Positions 26,302-34,243 of a DNA stretch of 64,000 bases are shown here, piece after piece (the stretch's first letter is position 1; each line of letters begins with the position of its first letter). Made by a program: the position numbers and the translations under genes. The notes under the pieces are model-generated. The model was not told the origin of the DNA and ran no database searches. It saw only the letters and a list, made by a program, of their open reading frames with translations. Source of the DNA: Roseovarius salincola (lineage in GTDB: Bacteria > Pseudomonadota > Alphaproteobacteria > Rhodobacterales > Rhodobacteraceae); NCBI RefSeq assembly GCF_026891095.1, contig NZ_JAPTNL010000003.1, positions 186,001 through 250,000 on the forward strand, in the 5' to 3' direction.

Positions 26302-27195
26302 TCAGCGCGCGCGGCGCGCCCGGCTTGCGCGTTGCCCGGTCCAGAGGATGTAGAGCGCAAGGCTGCCGACCACCAGCGTGCCGCCCAGAATCATCATCGG
26401 CGTCGGCGCCTCGCCGGTGCCCAGCCACACCCAGGCCGGCCCCAGCACGGTTTCGAGCAACAAGAGCAGGCTGACATTGGAAGCATGGGTGAATCGCGAT
26501 GCCAGCGACAGCGTGAAGAACGACACCGGCAGGATCACCAGCCCCGTCACCGCGATCGCCCAGACGGTGCCCCCCGTCATCGCGGCGGGGCCTGCGATGC
26601 TCAGCCCGCTCAGCCCCGCCAGAACAGCGCCGGTGCCGATTACCAGAAGGATGGGCAGTTGCGGGCGGCGACGGATCACCACGAAATTGAGCGCCAGCGC
26701 GATCGCCGTCCCCAACCCGAACAACGCTCCCAGCAACGAAGCCGGGTTCAGGCCGACCTCGCCCTTGTCGCCACTCAGCACCGCGATCCCGATCCCTGTC
26801 ATCACCGCCACAATGGTGATCCAGGTCGCCACGCGCGTGGGTTCCCCCAGGATCAGCCAGGCCAGCACCGCCGAGAATACCGGTACCGTGGCCAGTCCGA
26901 ACAGCACCACAGCAACCGGCGCCAGCGAGATACCAAGCGCGAACAGGCAGGCATTGGCGAACTGACAGGCCACGATGGTCAGTCCGAACCCCGAGACCAG
27001 CACCCGCAGATCGCCGCGCCGGTCGCGGCTCAGGATGGCCCAGGCGGTCAGCATCGCGCTTCCCATCAAGAGGCCGCGCCATGCGATCATCTCGAAACCG
27101 CCCATACCCGACCAGCGCATGAACATCGTGTCCGGGGTCAGGACCAGCGTGCCGAAGGCGGCCAGCAGAATGCCGAAAAGCGGATGGCGCGTCAT
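26302..27195 (-). CDS. EamA-family DMT transporter
   Basis: 297 aa with ten hydrophobic segments arranged as two EamA repeats, the usual size and layout of drug/metabolite exporters. Substrate unknown. The ATG at 27195 overlaps the stop of the HAD gene in ATGA; thus DUF3572-HAD-EamA form one operon reading leftward. Confidence 0.85.
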   Translation of the reverse strand: MTRHPLFGILLAAFGTLVLTPDTMFMRWSGMGGFEMIAWRGLLMGSAMLTAWAILSRDRRGDLRVLVSGFGLTIVACQFANACLFALGISLAPVAVVLFGLATVPVFSAVLAWLILGEPTRVATWITIVAVMTGIGIAVLSGDKGEVGLNPASLLGALFGLGTAIALALNFVVIRRRPQLPILLVIGTGAVLAGLSGLSIAGPAAMTGGTVWAIAVTGLVILPVSFFTLSLASRFTHASNVSLLLLLETVLGPAWVWLGTGEAPTPMMILGGTLVVGSLALYILWTGQRASRARRAR

Positions 27196-27908
27196 GCGGT
27201 CATCCAGGCGGGCAGATGCCCGACATCCGGAAGGACCGCATCGGCAAACGGCGAGAGTTCATCGGCAAGGCTGGTGCCGGTCAGAACGCCCACCGTCTGC
27301 ATCCCAGCAGCGCGCCCCGCGCGCAGATCATGGGTGCTGTCGCCCACCATCACGACCCTTTCCGGGGCAAGCTCGACTTGTCGCGCAAAGGCCAGCAGAG
27401 GGCCGGGGTCGGGTTTGGCACCATGGCCGGAATCGAAACCTGCGATGAAGGTGAAACAGGTCTCGATGCCCGCATGCGCCAGATGGCGGCGCGCTCCGTA
27501 TTCCGTGTCGTTTGTCATCACGCCAAGCGCCAGCCCATCGGCCATGAATTCAGCCAGAAGCTCGGTCAACGGCACCGCAGGAGCGGGCGGCGCTTCGGCG
27601 GCGCTCAGCATCAGGAAATGCTCGATCTCGTCAACGCCGCGCCCCGGCAAGGCGCGGGCGACGCATTCGGCGCCTTCGCGGTTCGTGCCCGCGATCATCG
27701 GGCTCTCGGGCCGGAACCGGCCGGCCGCGAGGTCAAAACCGATCTCACTGGCGATCCGGGCCATGGTCGCCGCCTCGCCGCCGGAAAGATCGCGGATGAT
27801 ATCGGCCGCCCAATCGCTCCAGGTGGCGTGGAAATCGAAAAGCGTGCCATCCTTGTCGAACAGGATCGCGTCAACCTTTCTTGCCAGGTCCTTGCGTATT
27901 GCGGTCAT
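27192..27908 (-). CDS. HAD family hydrolase (phosphoglycolate-phosphatase-like)
   Basis: 238 aa. HAD motif I ILFDKDGTLFD (about residues 14-24), motif II GVMTND near the middle, and the acidic pair in MVGDSTHDLRAG toward the C-terminus. A cap domain lies between. Such enzymes hydrolyse small phosphate monoesters; the substrate is not known. Overlaps both neighbours in ATGA. Confidence 0.88.
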   Translation of the reverse strand: MTAIRKDLARKVDAILFDKDGTLFDFHATWSDWAADIIRDLSGGEAATMARIASEIGFDLAAGRFRPESPMIAGTNREGAECVARALPGRGVDEIEHFLMLSAAEAPPAPAVPLTELLAEFMADGLALGVMTNDTEYGARRHLAHAGIETCFTFIAGFDSGHGAKPDPGPLLAFARQVELAPERVVMVGDSTHDLRAGRAAGMQTVGVLTGTSLADELSPFADAVLPDVGHLPAWMTA

Positions 27909-28189
27909 GTCCAGTTCACCTGCTCACCCCCCGGAAGTGCGGCGCGGGCGCGCATCGGCAGATCCGTGGCCAGACCCTGCGCCTCGCAACAGGCCAGCAC
28001 CCAGGCATCGTCCATCAGGATGAAATCCAGAACCGAGCCAAGGAAATCAGGGTCATGGACAGCATCGCGCAGGGCCTCTTGCGAGGCCCCGGTGGTGCCC
28101 ATGAACACGCCGAGCAGCTCGTCGTTACCCATCAGCCAGACCAGGCATTTCAGCGCGATCGTTTCGGCGGACTCTTGCGTCAAAGTCAA
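27905..28189 (-). CDS. DUF3572 family protein
   Basis: 94-aa small helical protein of a family (DUF3572) that I recall as widespread in alphaproteobacteria and near pleD/divK. No catalytic motif is visible. Divergent from the PleD-like gene across an 86-bp gap, and first gene of the DUF3572-HAD-EamA operon. Confidence 0.8.
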   Translation of the reverse strand: MTLTQESAETIALKCLVWLMGNDELLGVFMGTTGASQEALRDAVHDPDFLGSVLDFILMDDAWVLACCEAQGLATDLPMRARAALPGGEQVNWT

Positions 28190-28275
28190 AATGATTAATT
28201 CCCGGAAAGGTTTTCTTAACCTCTCACAGGGATAGTCATGCTCGAAGAAAGAGCAAGTCCGAAAGGCGGCAGTGC

Positions 28276-29652
28276 ATGTCAGGCAAGGTTCTCATCGTCG
28301 ACGGATTGGCGACCAACAGGATCGTGATGAAGGTCAAGCTGTCCGCAGCCTATTACGATGTGATTCAGGCCGGCACGGCGGCCGAGGCCCTGGCGCTGGC
28401 GGTCCAGGAATCGCCTGACCTCGTGATCTGCGCCCCGGTTCTGGCCGACATGACAGGCCCCGAATTCGTACGCCGGCTCAAGACGCGTCAGGGCAGCGAT
28501 GCGCCCCCGGTACTGCTGTTCCTGTGCGATCACGCGCCCGGGTTGCGGCTTGATGCGCTGCATGCGGGGGCCGACGAGGTACTGGTCAAGCCGGTCGGGG
28601 ATCCCGCCCTGCTGGCCCGCCTGCGCAGCCTTCTGCGCCAACACCAGGTGGCGCGCGATCTGCGGATGCATGCGGGCGCCGTTTCGGCGCTCGGGCTGTC
28701 CGAGGCGGCGCGGGGTTTCGACCGCCCAGGCCGTATCGGCCTGATCGTGCCTGACAAAGGCGGCCCGGCAGACCTTGCGCGGCGGCTTGCGCAATGCAGC
28801 GGCCACAAGGTGACGCCGCTCGATCCCGAAACCGCGCTTGCCGCGCCGCGGTCAGACGTTGCACCCGAGCTATACGTGCTTAAGGTCTGTGCGCGCAGCC
28901 GCGATGCGGCGACCGATCTGATCGCCAACCTGAACGCCAAGCCCCATAGCCGCTCAAGCCCCATCATCGTGCTGTTGGCGGCGGACGCGCAGGGGCAGAT
29001 GGCCAACCTTCTGGACATGGGCGTCGCGGATGTGATCGCCGAATCAAGCAACCCCGATGAGCTGGTCCTGCGGATCGGGCGGCATCTGGGCTTTGCGCGC
29101 CGCGCCAAGGCGATGCGCGACCAGCTGCAATCCGGGCTGAGGGCGGCGGTGGTCGATCCGCTGACCGGACTTTATAACCGCCGCTACGCCCTGCCTTTCC
29201 TCAATCGCCTGATAGACTCCGCCTCAAAGGAGGGACATGGCTTTGCCGTGATGGTGGCGGATCTTGATCACTTCAAGCTGATCAATGACCGACACGGCCA
29301 CGGGGCGGGCGACGCCGTCCTGCGCAACGTGGCGCGGTTGCTGAAATCGAACCTGGGTCAGGACGACATGATCGCCCGGATCGGCGGCGAGGAATTCATG
29401 ATCGTGATGCCGGAAACCACCCGGGGCGAGGCCCGTCGCGTCGCGCGTCAGCTCTGCGCGGCAGTGCGCGACACGCCGGTGCCGATCGCCTCGAGCGAGG
29501 CCCCCGTCCACGTCACGGTCAGTATCGGGGTCACCATCGGCCATCCGGGGGGCAACGCGACCGATCTGCTCGACGAGGCAGACCGCGCGCTCTATGGCTC
29601 CAAGTCGGGCGGGCGCAACACCGTCACCTTCTGTCGCCACCCCGCCGCCTGA
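28276..29652 (+). CDS. PleD-like diguanylate cyclase with degenerate receiver
   Basis: 458 aa: receiver-like domain 1 (about 1-120), receiver-like domain 2 (about 155-275), GGDEF domain (about 290-455) with the active GGEEF motif at 370-374. In Caulobacter PleD, phosphorylation of Asp53 drives dimerisation and activity. Here residue 53 is Ala (ICAPVLADM) and the acidic pair is VDG instead of VDD, so receiver 1 cannot be phosphorylated in the normal way. The product-inhibition RxxD motif is also altered (GQDD). The conserved Lys (LVKP) remains. Probably always active or controlled by another route. Confidence 0.88.
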   Translation: MSGKVLIVDGLATNRIVMKVKLSAAYYDVIQAGTAAEALALAVQESPDLVICAPVLADMTGPEFVRRLKTRQGSDAPPVLLFLCDHAPGLRLDALHAGADEVLVKPVGDPALLARLRSLLRQHQVARDLRMHAGAVSALGLSEAARGFDRPGRIGLIVPDKGGPADLARRLAQCSGHKVTPLDPETALAAPRSDVAPELYVLKVCARSRDAATDLIANLNAKPHSRSSPIIVLLAADAQGQMANLLDMGVADVIAESSNPDELVLRIGRHLGFARRAKAMRDQLQSGLRAAVVDPLTGLYNRRYALPFLNRLIDSASKEGHGFAVMVADLDHFKLINDRHGHGAGDAVLRNVARLLKSNLGQDDMIARIGGEEFMIVMPETTRGEARRVARQLCAAVRDTPVPIASSEAPVHVTVSIGVTIGHPGGNATDLLDEADRALYGSKSGGRNTVTFCRHPAA

Positions 29653-29682
29653 CGCACTGCCAGACCGCATCGGCGCAGCCGG

Positions 29683-30180
29683 TCAATCGCTTCTGGCGCG
29701 CCTTGCGTGATGGTGCCAACCCGCTTCAAGCCGGTCGGCATAGGCTCGTCGCGCCGCGGGGTCCATCGCCGACAACCGGTCAAGCAGCAGGCCCTGACCC
29801 AGTTCGACACGTTCGCTGATCATGCTGCGTATCCCCGCCAGATGCGCTTCGATCGCGCTGCGATCGAAGCGCTCGGCGCGCAGATCCTCGATCAGCGACT
29901 CGAAGGCCGCGCTCTGTGCCGCGCGGCCGGGCCGCCCTTCGCGATAAGCCTGGCGCATCTGCTGTGCAATCGCCTTACGGTCGGGTTCGGCCAAGGCGTG
30001 GGTCATCGGTCCCGCCGCTCCGGAGATATGCGGCATATGCCCCATATGGCGCCAGCCCGCCGAAAACAGCGCGCCCACGACCACGCCCGCCACCAGCAGG
30101 TTGAGTGCCAGCGACACGACAAGCGCCACGCGCATCCAACGTCGCGGCGCGCTTTTATTCCCTGTCTCATCCTGCGCCAT
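29683..30180 (-). CDS. Periplasmic heavy-metal-sensor-like protein (CnrX/Metal_resist type)
   Basis: 165 aa. One N-terminal membrane segment (about residues 18-40), then a His/Met-rich stretch (WRHMGHMPH) and a helical-hairpin domain with the Arg/Glu/Gln-rich pattern of the periplasmic metal-sensor family. Start ATG at 30180 overlaps the stop of the anti-sigma candidate in TGATG. In CnrYXH-type systems such proteins bind metal and pull the anti-sigma factor off its sigma factor. The metal is not identified. Confidence 0.72.
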   Translation of the reverse strand: MAQDETGNKSAPRRWMRVALVVSLALNLLVAGVVVGALFSAGWRHMGHMPHISGAAGPMTHALAEPDRKAIAQQMRQAYREGRPGRAAQSAAFESLIEDLRAERFDRSAIEAHLAGIRSMISERVELGQGLLLDRLSAMDPAARRAYADRLEAGWHHHARRARSD

Positions 30181-30563
30181 CACATGGCTCCTTCCGTCAT
30201 GCTGGCCAGATCAAATGTCTGCCATGGGTCCAGGTCGACCACATAGGCGGGGTCTGCCGGATCAAGATAGGCGTCAATTCCGCTTGCCGGGCTGAACCCG
30301 ATCCATATGCCCGCGACCGTCGCCGTCGCGAGGCCCGCCAGCGCAGGCCAGCCCCCAAGGCCACGAAGCACTTGCTGCCACAACCCGGCCTGACGCGCAG
30401 GTTCCGCACCCGGTGACATGGCCATTGCGGCCTGAGCCGCCTGCGCTTGCGTGGCATCGGCCAAGACCCGCGCCAGCAACGCGCCGGATGGCTGCGCGCC
30501 ATGACTTCGGCCTGCCTCGAAATACCCGCGCAGCGCGGCGATGTCGTCGTCAATCCTGCTCAT
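30180..30563 (-). CDS. Single-pass membrane protein, candidate anti-sigma factor
   Basis: 127 aa. N-terminal cytosolic helical part (about residues 1-70), one transmembrane helix (about 75-93), then a short periplasmic tail. Overlaps the sigma-factor gene by 14 bp and the periplasmic sensor gene by TGATG, exactly where an anti-sigma factor would be. No zinc-binding anti-sigma motif is visible, so the assignment rests on topology and position. Confidence 0.62.
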   Translation of the reverse strand: MSRIDDDIAALRGYFEAGRSHGAQPSGALLARVLADATQAQAAQAAMAMSPGAEPARQAGLWQQVLRGLGGWPALAGLATATVAGIWIGFSPASGIDAYLDPADPAYVVDLDPWQTFDLASMTEGAM

Positions 30564-31134
30564 CCACAAACCCCAATTCCGCGCGCTGTCCGGCCAGTTC
30601 CGCCGCCAGCGCCCTGCGTCCGCGCGCCAAAAGGCTTTCCACCGCCTCGACGCTGATGTCCATGATCCCGGCAATTTCGGGATTGCCCATATCCTCGAGG
30701 TGGCGCAGCACCACCGCCTGTCGCTGGCGCTCGGGCAATCCGCCAAGCGCACGTTGCAGCGCCTCCGCCCGCGCCGCGCCCTGTAGCGCCGCAGCCGGGC
30801 CGCGCGACGTGTCGATCGGCTCGGGTGCGGCCTCCAGTGGCAACGAGTGCCCCTTGCGCAGCCGGTCCGTACACAGGTTCGCCACCACCCGGTAAAGCCA
30901 GGTCGTGACCTTCGCTTCGCCCTGACGCCACTCGGGCGCGACCTTCCACAGGCGCAGCATCGCCTCCTGAGCGACATCCTCGGCCTCGGCAGGGCTGCCC
31001 AACAGGCGCTGCGCATGCGCCAGCACACGCGGCGTCAGCCGCAGCGTCAGCGCGCGTGCGGCCGCCCGGTCGCCATTGGCAAACAGCACCAGCAAGGCGT
31101 CGTCCGATATGTCGTTCATCGCATCCAGCGGCAT
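30550..31134 (-). CDS. ECF-type RNA polymerase sigma factor
   Basis: 194 aa. Region 2 (RLLGSPAEAEDVAQEAMLRLW and the following TWLYRVVANLCTDRLRK) and region 4 (LPERQRQAVVLRHLEDMG then NPEIAGIMDISVEAVESLL) are intact, with no regions 1 or 3. Extracytoplasmic-function sigma factors turn on small regulons when an anti-sigma factor lets go. Start at 31134 follows AGGGA; MNDISDD at 31119 is an alternative. The order sigma, membrane protein, periplasmic sensor matches Cnr-type metal systems. Confidence 0.92.
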   Translation of the reverse strand: MPLDAMNDISDDALLVLFANGDRAAARALTLRLTPRVLAHAQRLLGSPAEAEDVAQEAMLRLWKVAPEWRQGEAKVTTWLYRVVANLCTDRLRKGHSLPLEAAPEPIDTSRGPAAALQGAARAEALQRALGGLPERQRQAVVLRHLEDMGNPEIAGIMDISVEAVESLLARGRRALAAELAGQRAELGFVDEQD

Positions 31135-31232
31135 GTTCCCTGTCCCGGGGGCTCAGGATGCACCGCCTCGGGCGGCGCGGCAATGGCCCTTCAGGCGGGC
31201 CATTCCAAGGCCCGCCCCGCGTTGATGCCGGT

Positions 31233-31970
31233 TCAGTCTTGCGGCGCCGATTTCGCACCGGATTTCCCGCCATGCATGCCGCCGGATTTCCCGCCCGGAC
31301 CACGACCTGCGCCATCGCCGTAGTAATGGTGATGGGTATGATAGTGAACCTCGCTGGCGCCCTGACCATAACCTTTGGCCCCGTGGCGCCCGCCGTCTGC
31401 GGCACAATCCATACTGCCGGCGCCATGCATCTTGCCCGAGCCATGCATCTTGCCCGCGCCGTCCATCTTGCCCGAACCGTGATAGCCTGCGCCGTTGCGC
31501 GACTGGCCCATGCGGTCACCGCGCCGTTCACCGATGGCCTCGAACTCCTCGGCGGAAACCTTGCCGTCGCCATCACTGTCGAACCGGGCGAACATGCGGT
31601 CCATGCCACCGGCGCGCATCTCTTCGGCGCTCAGCATTCCGTCGCCATCCGTGTCGCGGCTTTCGATCATCGCCTGCGCGCGGCTCGTCATGCGCTCGGT
31701 CATCATCGCGCGCATGTGGGTGGCCATTTCATCGGCCGTCAACTTGCCATCGCCATCAGCGTCTGCAGCGCCGAAACGCGCCTCTGCGCGGGCGGTCATT
31801 TCCTCGGGGGTGATCATGCCGTCGCCGTCGACATCAAGCTCCTCGAAATCGAACATCGGCCCATGGCCGTGCCCCATGCCGCCGCCCTGCCCCTGCTGGG
31901 CGACAAGCGCCCCCGAGGTTGCGATGACAAGGGCGGCGGCGGCCCCGGTGATGTAATATGCGGGTTTCAT
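31233..31970 (-). CDS. Exported EF-hand protein with four calcium sites and His-rich tail
   Basis: 245 aa. Signal peptide to about residue 24, then a Gly/His linker and four canonical EF-hand loops starting at D46, D70, D106 and D131 (pattern DxDGDGxhxxxE). After residue 155 the tail is low-complexity: Gly/Lys/Met repeats encoded by an 18-bp tandem repeat, then a His/Tyr-rich segment (HYHTHHHYYGD). Probably a periplasmic or surface calcium (or metal) binding protein. Start has AAGGAG upstream. It lies 98 bp before the ECF sigma gene on the same strand. Confidence 0.88.
   Translation of the reverse strand: MKPAYYITGAAAALVIATSGALVAQQGQGGGMGHGHGPMFDFEELDVDGDGMITPEEMTARAEARFGAADADGDGKLTADEMATHMRAMMTERMTSRAQAMIESRDTDGDGMLSAEEMRAGGMDRMFARFDSDGDGKVSAEEFEAIGERRGDRMGQSRNGAGYHGSGKMDGAGKMHGSGKMHGAGSMDCAADGGRHGAKGYGQGASEVHYHTHHHYYGDGAGRGPGGKSGGMHGGKSGAKSAPQD
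31420..31482 (-). repeat. 18-bp tandem repeat inside the EF-hand gene
   Basis: Three 18-bp units (31420-31437, 31438-31455, 31456-31473) and part of a fourth encode a six-residue Gly-(Ser/Ala)-Gly-Lys-Met-(His/Asp) repeat. Units differ at a few bases. Such tracts easily change copy number, so the length of the protein tail may vary between strains. Confidence 0.8.
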
Positions 31971-32002
31971 GTCATTAGCTCCTTCGCTCGAATGCTGTTC
32001 GC

Positions 32003-32026
32003 GAAACCGGCCTTGCTGGCCGTTTC
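32003..32026 (-). promoter_or_regulatory. Inverted repeat in the EF-hand gene leader
   Basis: GAAAC(C)GGCC and GGCCGTTTC form a near-perfect inverted repeat with one bulged base around TTGCT, 33 bp upstream of the EF-hand start. On the minus strand it includes TGAAAC, reminiscent of an ECF -35 element, but no matching -10 could be assigned. Function unproven. Confidence 0.3.
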
Positions 32027-32081
32027 AGAGAGTCATACGGGCGGGCCTTGCAATTCCGTCGCGCAGGCTGCACATTTTCTG

Positions 32082-32097
32082 ATCACGCCTGCGTGAT
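32082..32097. promoter_or_regulatory. Palindrome ATCACGC-CT-GCGTGAT
   Basis: A perfect inverted repeat with 7-bp arms and a 2-bp spacer in the divergent region between the EF-hand gene and the DUF983 gene. This is the form of a dimer-binding operator. No regulator gene is adjacent, other than the ECF sigma locus itself. Confidence 0.4.
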
Positions 32098-32200
32098 AAC
32101 AGCGGGCGGATTTGCGACATCACGACGCAAGGGCGGGACAACACCTTCATATCCGGCGCCGATTGCCCCATTTTGCAAGGCTTGAACGTCAGGAAACGCG

Positions 32201-32590
32201 ATGACACAAACCGATACCACAATGGCCGAGCGCGAACTCTGGCCGGCCCTGCGCAAGGGATTCCGGCGCAAATGCCCCAATTGCGGCAGCGGGCCAATGC
32301 TCAAAAGCTATCTGGGCGTGCGCGACACATGCACCGTGTGCCGCGAAGACCTCAGCCATCACCGGGCGGATGACGGCCCGGCCTACCTGACAATCCTGAT
32401 CGTCGGCCACCTGATGGCGCCGCTGCTGCACCTGGCCTTCGTCACCTGGCGCCCCGAGCCTCTGGTGCTGTTCACGATTTTCGCGGTTGGATGTGTGACG
32501 CTCTCGCTATACCTTCTGCCGCGACTGAAGGGGATGATCGTGGCGTTTCAATGGGCGCGCCACATGCATGGGTTCGGGGAACCGGGCTGA
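32201..32590 (+). CDS. DUF983 family membrane protein
   Basis: 129 aa. N-terminal zinc-ribbon-like part with CPNCGSG and CTVCRED, then two hydrophobic helices. This family is common in alphaproteobacteria, often close to cytochrome oxidase or mutT-like genes; its function is not known. A Nudix gene follows 25 bp downstream on the same strand. Confidence 0.85.
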   Translation: MTQTDTTMAERELWPALRKGFRRKCPNCGSGPMLKSYLGVRDTCTVCREDLSHHRADDGPAYLTILIVGHLMAPLLHLAFVTWRPEPLVLFTIFAVGCVTLSLYLLPRLKGMIVAFQWARHMHGFGEPG

Positions 32591-32615
32591 CCCTTTCTGA
32601 ACCGGAAGGGCCAAG

Positions 32616-33323
32616 ATGAACACGATCGACAAATCCGCCCTGCGTGACGCCGCCACGGTGATCGCCTTGCGCGACCGCGAGAGCGACCCGCATGTACTGA
32701 TGGGCCAGCGCGGCGCGACGGCGGCCTTCATGCCCAGCAAGTTCGTCTTTCCCGGCGGCGCGGTCGATGCCGCAGACGCCGAGGTGCCGCTGGCGCGCCC
32801 GCTGCCCGCGCTCTGCGCCGAACGCCTGGCCGAGGATGCGCCGGGCGACCTGGCCAATGCGCTGGCGGCGGCGGCGATCCGTGAACTCTGGGAGGAAACC
32901 GGCCTGATGCTGGGGCAACCCGGCAACTGGCCCGGCACCGCGCCCGATGACTGGGCGCAATTTGCCGCGCGCGGCCTGCTGCCGTCGGCCGAGGCGCTGC
33001 AATTCGTGTTTCGCGCCATCACCCCGCCAGGGCGTCCGCGCCGCTTCGATGCACGTTTCTTTCTGGTGGATGCCGGGGCGATTCAGGGCGATCTGGATGA
33101 TTTCTCCGCCGCCTGCGAGGAACTTTCGCACCTGCAATGGATACCGCTGGCGCGGGCGCGCGAATTCGATCTGCCCTTTATCACCGAAGTCGTCCTGGCC
33201 GAGATCGCCGCGCGCGTGCATGATCCCGCGCCGCCCGCCTCGGTGCCATTCTTTCGCAACGATGACGAGGAAAGCCTGTTCTTGCGCCTTCAGGGCCTCA
33301 GCCCGCTGACGGAACGCCCCTAG
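32616..33323 (+). CDS. Nudix hydrolase
   Basis: 235 aa. The Nudix-box core RELWEETGLMLG is present (about residues 89-100), preceded by FPGGAVDAADAEVPL with an insertion compared with the classic spacing. These enzymes cleave nucleoside diphosphate-linked compounds; this longer subgroup resembles NUDT19/CoA-pyrophosphatase-like proteins, but the substrate cannot be assigned. The 3' end overlaps the convergent EamA gene by four bases. Confidence 0.85.
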   Translation: MNTIDKSALRDAATVIALRDRESDPHVLMGQRGATAAFMPSKFVFPGGAVDAADAEVPLARPLPALCAERLAEDAPGDLANALAAAAIRELWEETGLMLGQPGNWPGTAPDDWAQFAARGLLPSAEALQFVFRAITPPGRPRRFDARFFLVDAGAIQGDLDDFSAACEELSHLQWIPLARAREFDLPFITEVVLAEIAARVHDPAPPASVPFFRNDDEESLFLRLQGLSPLTERP

Positions 33324-34222
33324 GTCAGCACGACCAGCGCCAGGATCGAACCGGTCAGGAGCGCGATGCCCAGCCCCTCGCGCCCGGTCAGGCGTTCACG
33401 GAACACCAGCACCGAAACCGCCAGCGAAAAGATCACCTCGATCTGCCCGACCGCAAAGACCAGCGCGGCATTCTGCAAGGTGAAAGCGGTGAACCAGCAC
33501 AGGCTGCCGCCCATGCTGCTCAACCCGATCCACAGCGCCACGCGGCGCGCGCGCCACACCGCCGCCAGTTGCCCGGTCTCACGCCATGCCAGCCAGATCG
33601 CCATGCCGATCACCTGGCTTGTGGTGACCGCCGCCAGCGCGACGCCCGCGCGCAACAGCGCATCCTCGCTGCCGATCGACAGGGTCGCGCCGCGATAGCA
33701 TACCGCCGAGACCGCAAAGAACGCCCCCGAGGCCAGCCCCAGCCCCGCCGCCCGGTTCGCCACCCGCCGCAGGCTCAGCCCCGGCAGCCCGGCATTGTCC
33801 GACAGCACCAGCACGCCGAGAAGGCCCAGCACGATGGCGCCCAGGGCCAGCAGCCCGACCCGGTCGCCCAGAATGACCAGCCCCACCAATGCGGTCAGGA
33901 TGACTTCGGTTTTCTTGAAGGTGATCCCCACGGCAAAGTTGCGCGCAGCAAACAGCGCCACCACGCACCATGTCGCCAGCACCTGCGTCAGTCCCCCGGT
34001 CAGCGCATAGGCCCAGAACCCCGGCGCCATGACCGGCAGCGCCGTGTCGGTCGCGGTCAGATAGGCCGCCACCCCCGCCACCACCAGCGGCGCGGAATAG
34101 GCAAAGCGCGCGAAGGTCGCGCCCCCGGCGGACAGCGCGCCAAGGCTGAGCTGCTTTTGCAACATGAACCGCAGAGTCTGAAACGCCGCCGCGGCCACGG
34201 AAAGGATGATCCACGGCTCCAT
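33320..34222 (-). CDS. EamA-family DMT transporter
   Basis: 300 aa, ten hydrophobic segments in two repeats. Similar in size and layout to the transporter at 26302 but with little direct sequence identity. Substrate unknown. Ends four bases inside the convergent Nudix gene; the desaturase gene lies 21 bp upstream on the same strand. Confidence 0.85.
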   Translation of the reverse strand: MEPWIILSVAAAAFQTLRFMLQKQLSLGALSAGGATFARFAYSAPLVVAGVAAYLTATDTALPVMAPGFWAYALTGGLTQVLATWCVVALFAARNFAVGITFKKTEVILTALVGLVILGDRVGLLALGAIVLGLLGVLVLSDNAGLPGLSLRRVANRAAGLGLASGAFFAVSAVCYRGATLSIGSEDALLRAGVALAAVTTSQVIGMAIWLAWRETGQLAAVWRARRVALWIGLSSMGGSLCWFTAFTLQNAALVFAVGQIEVIFSLAVSVLVFRERLTGREGLGIALLTGSILALVVLT

Positions 34223-34243
34223 GCGCGGCGGTATGCCCCGGAT

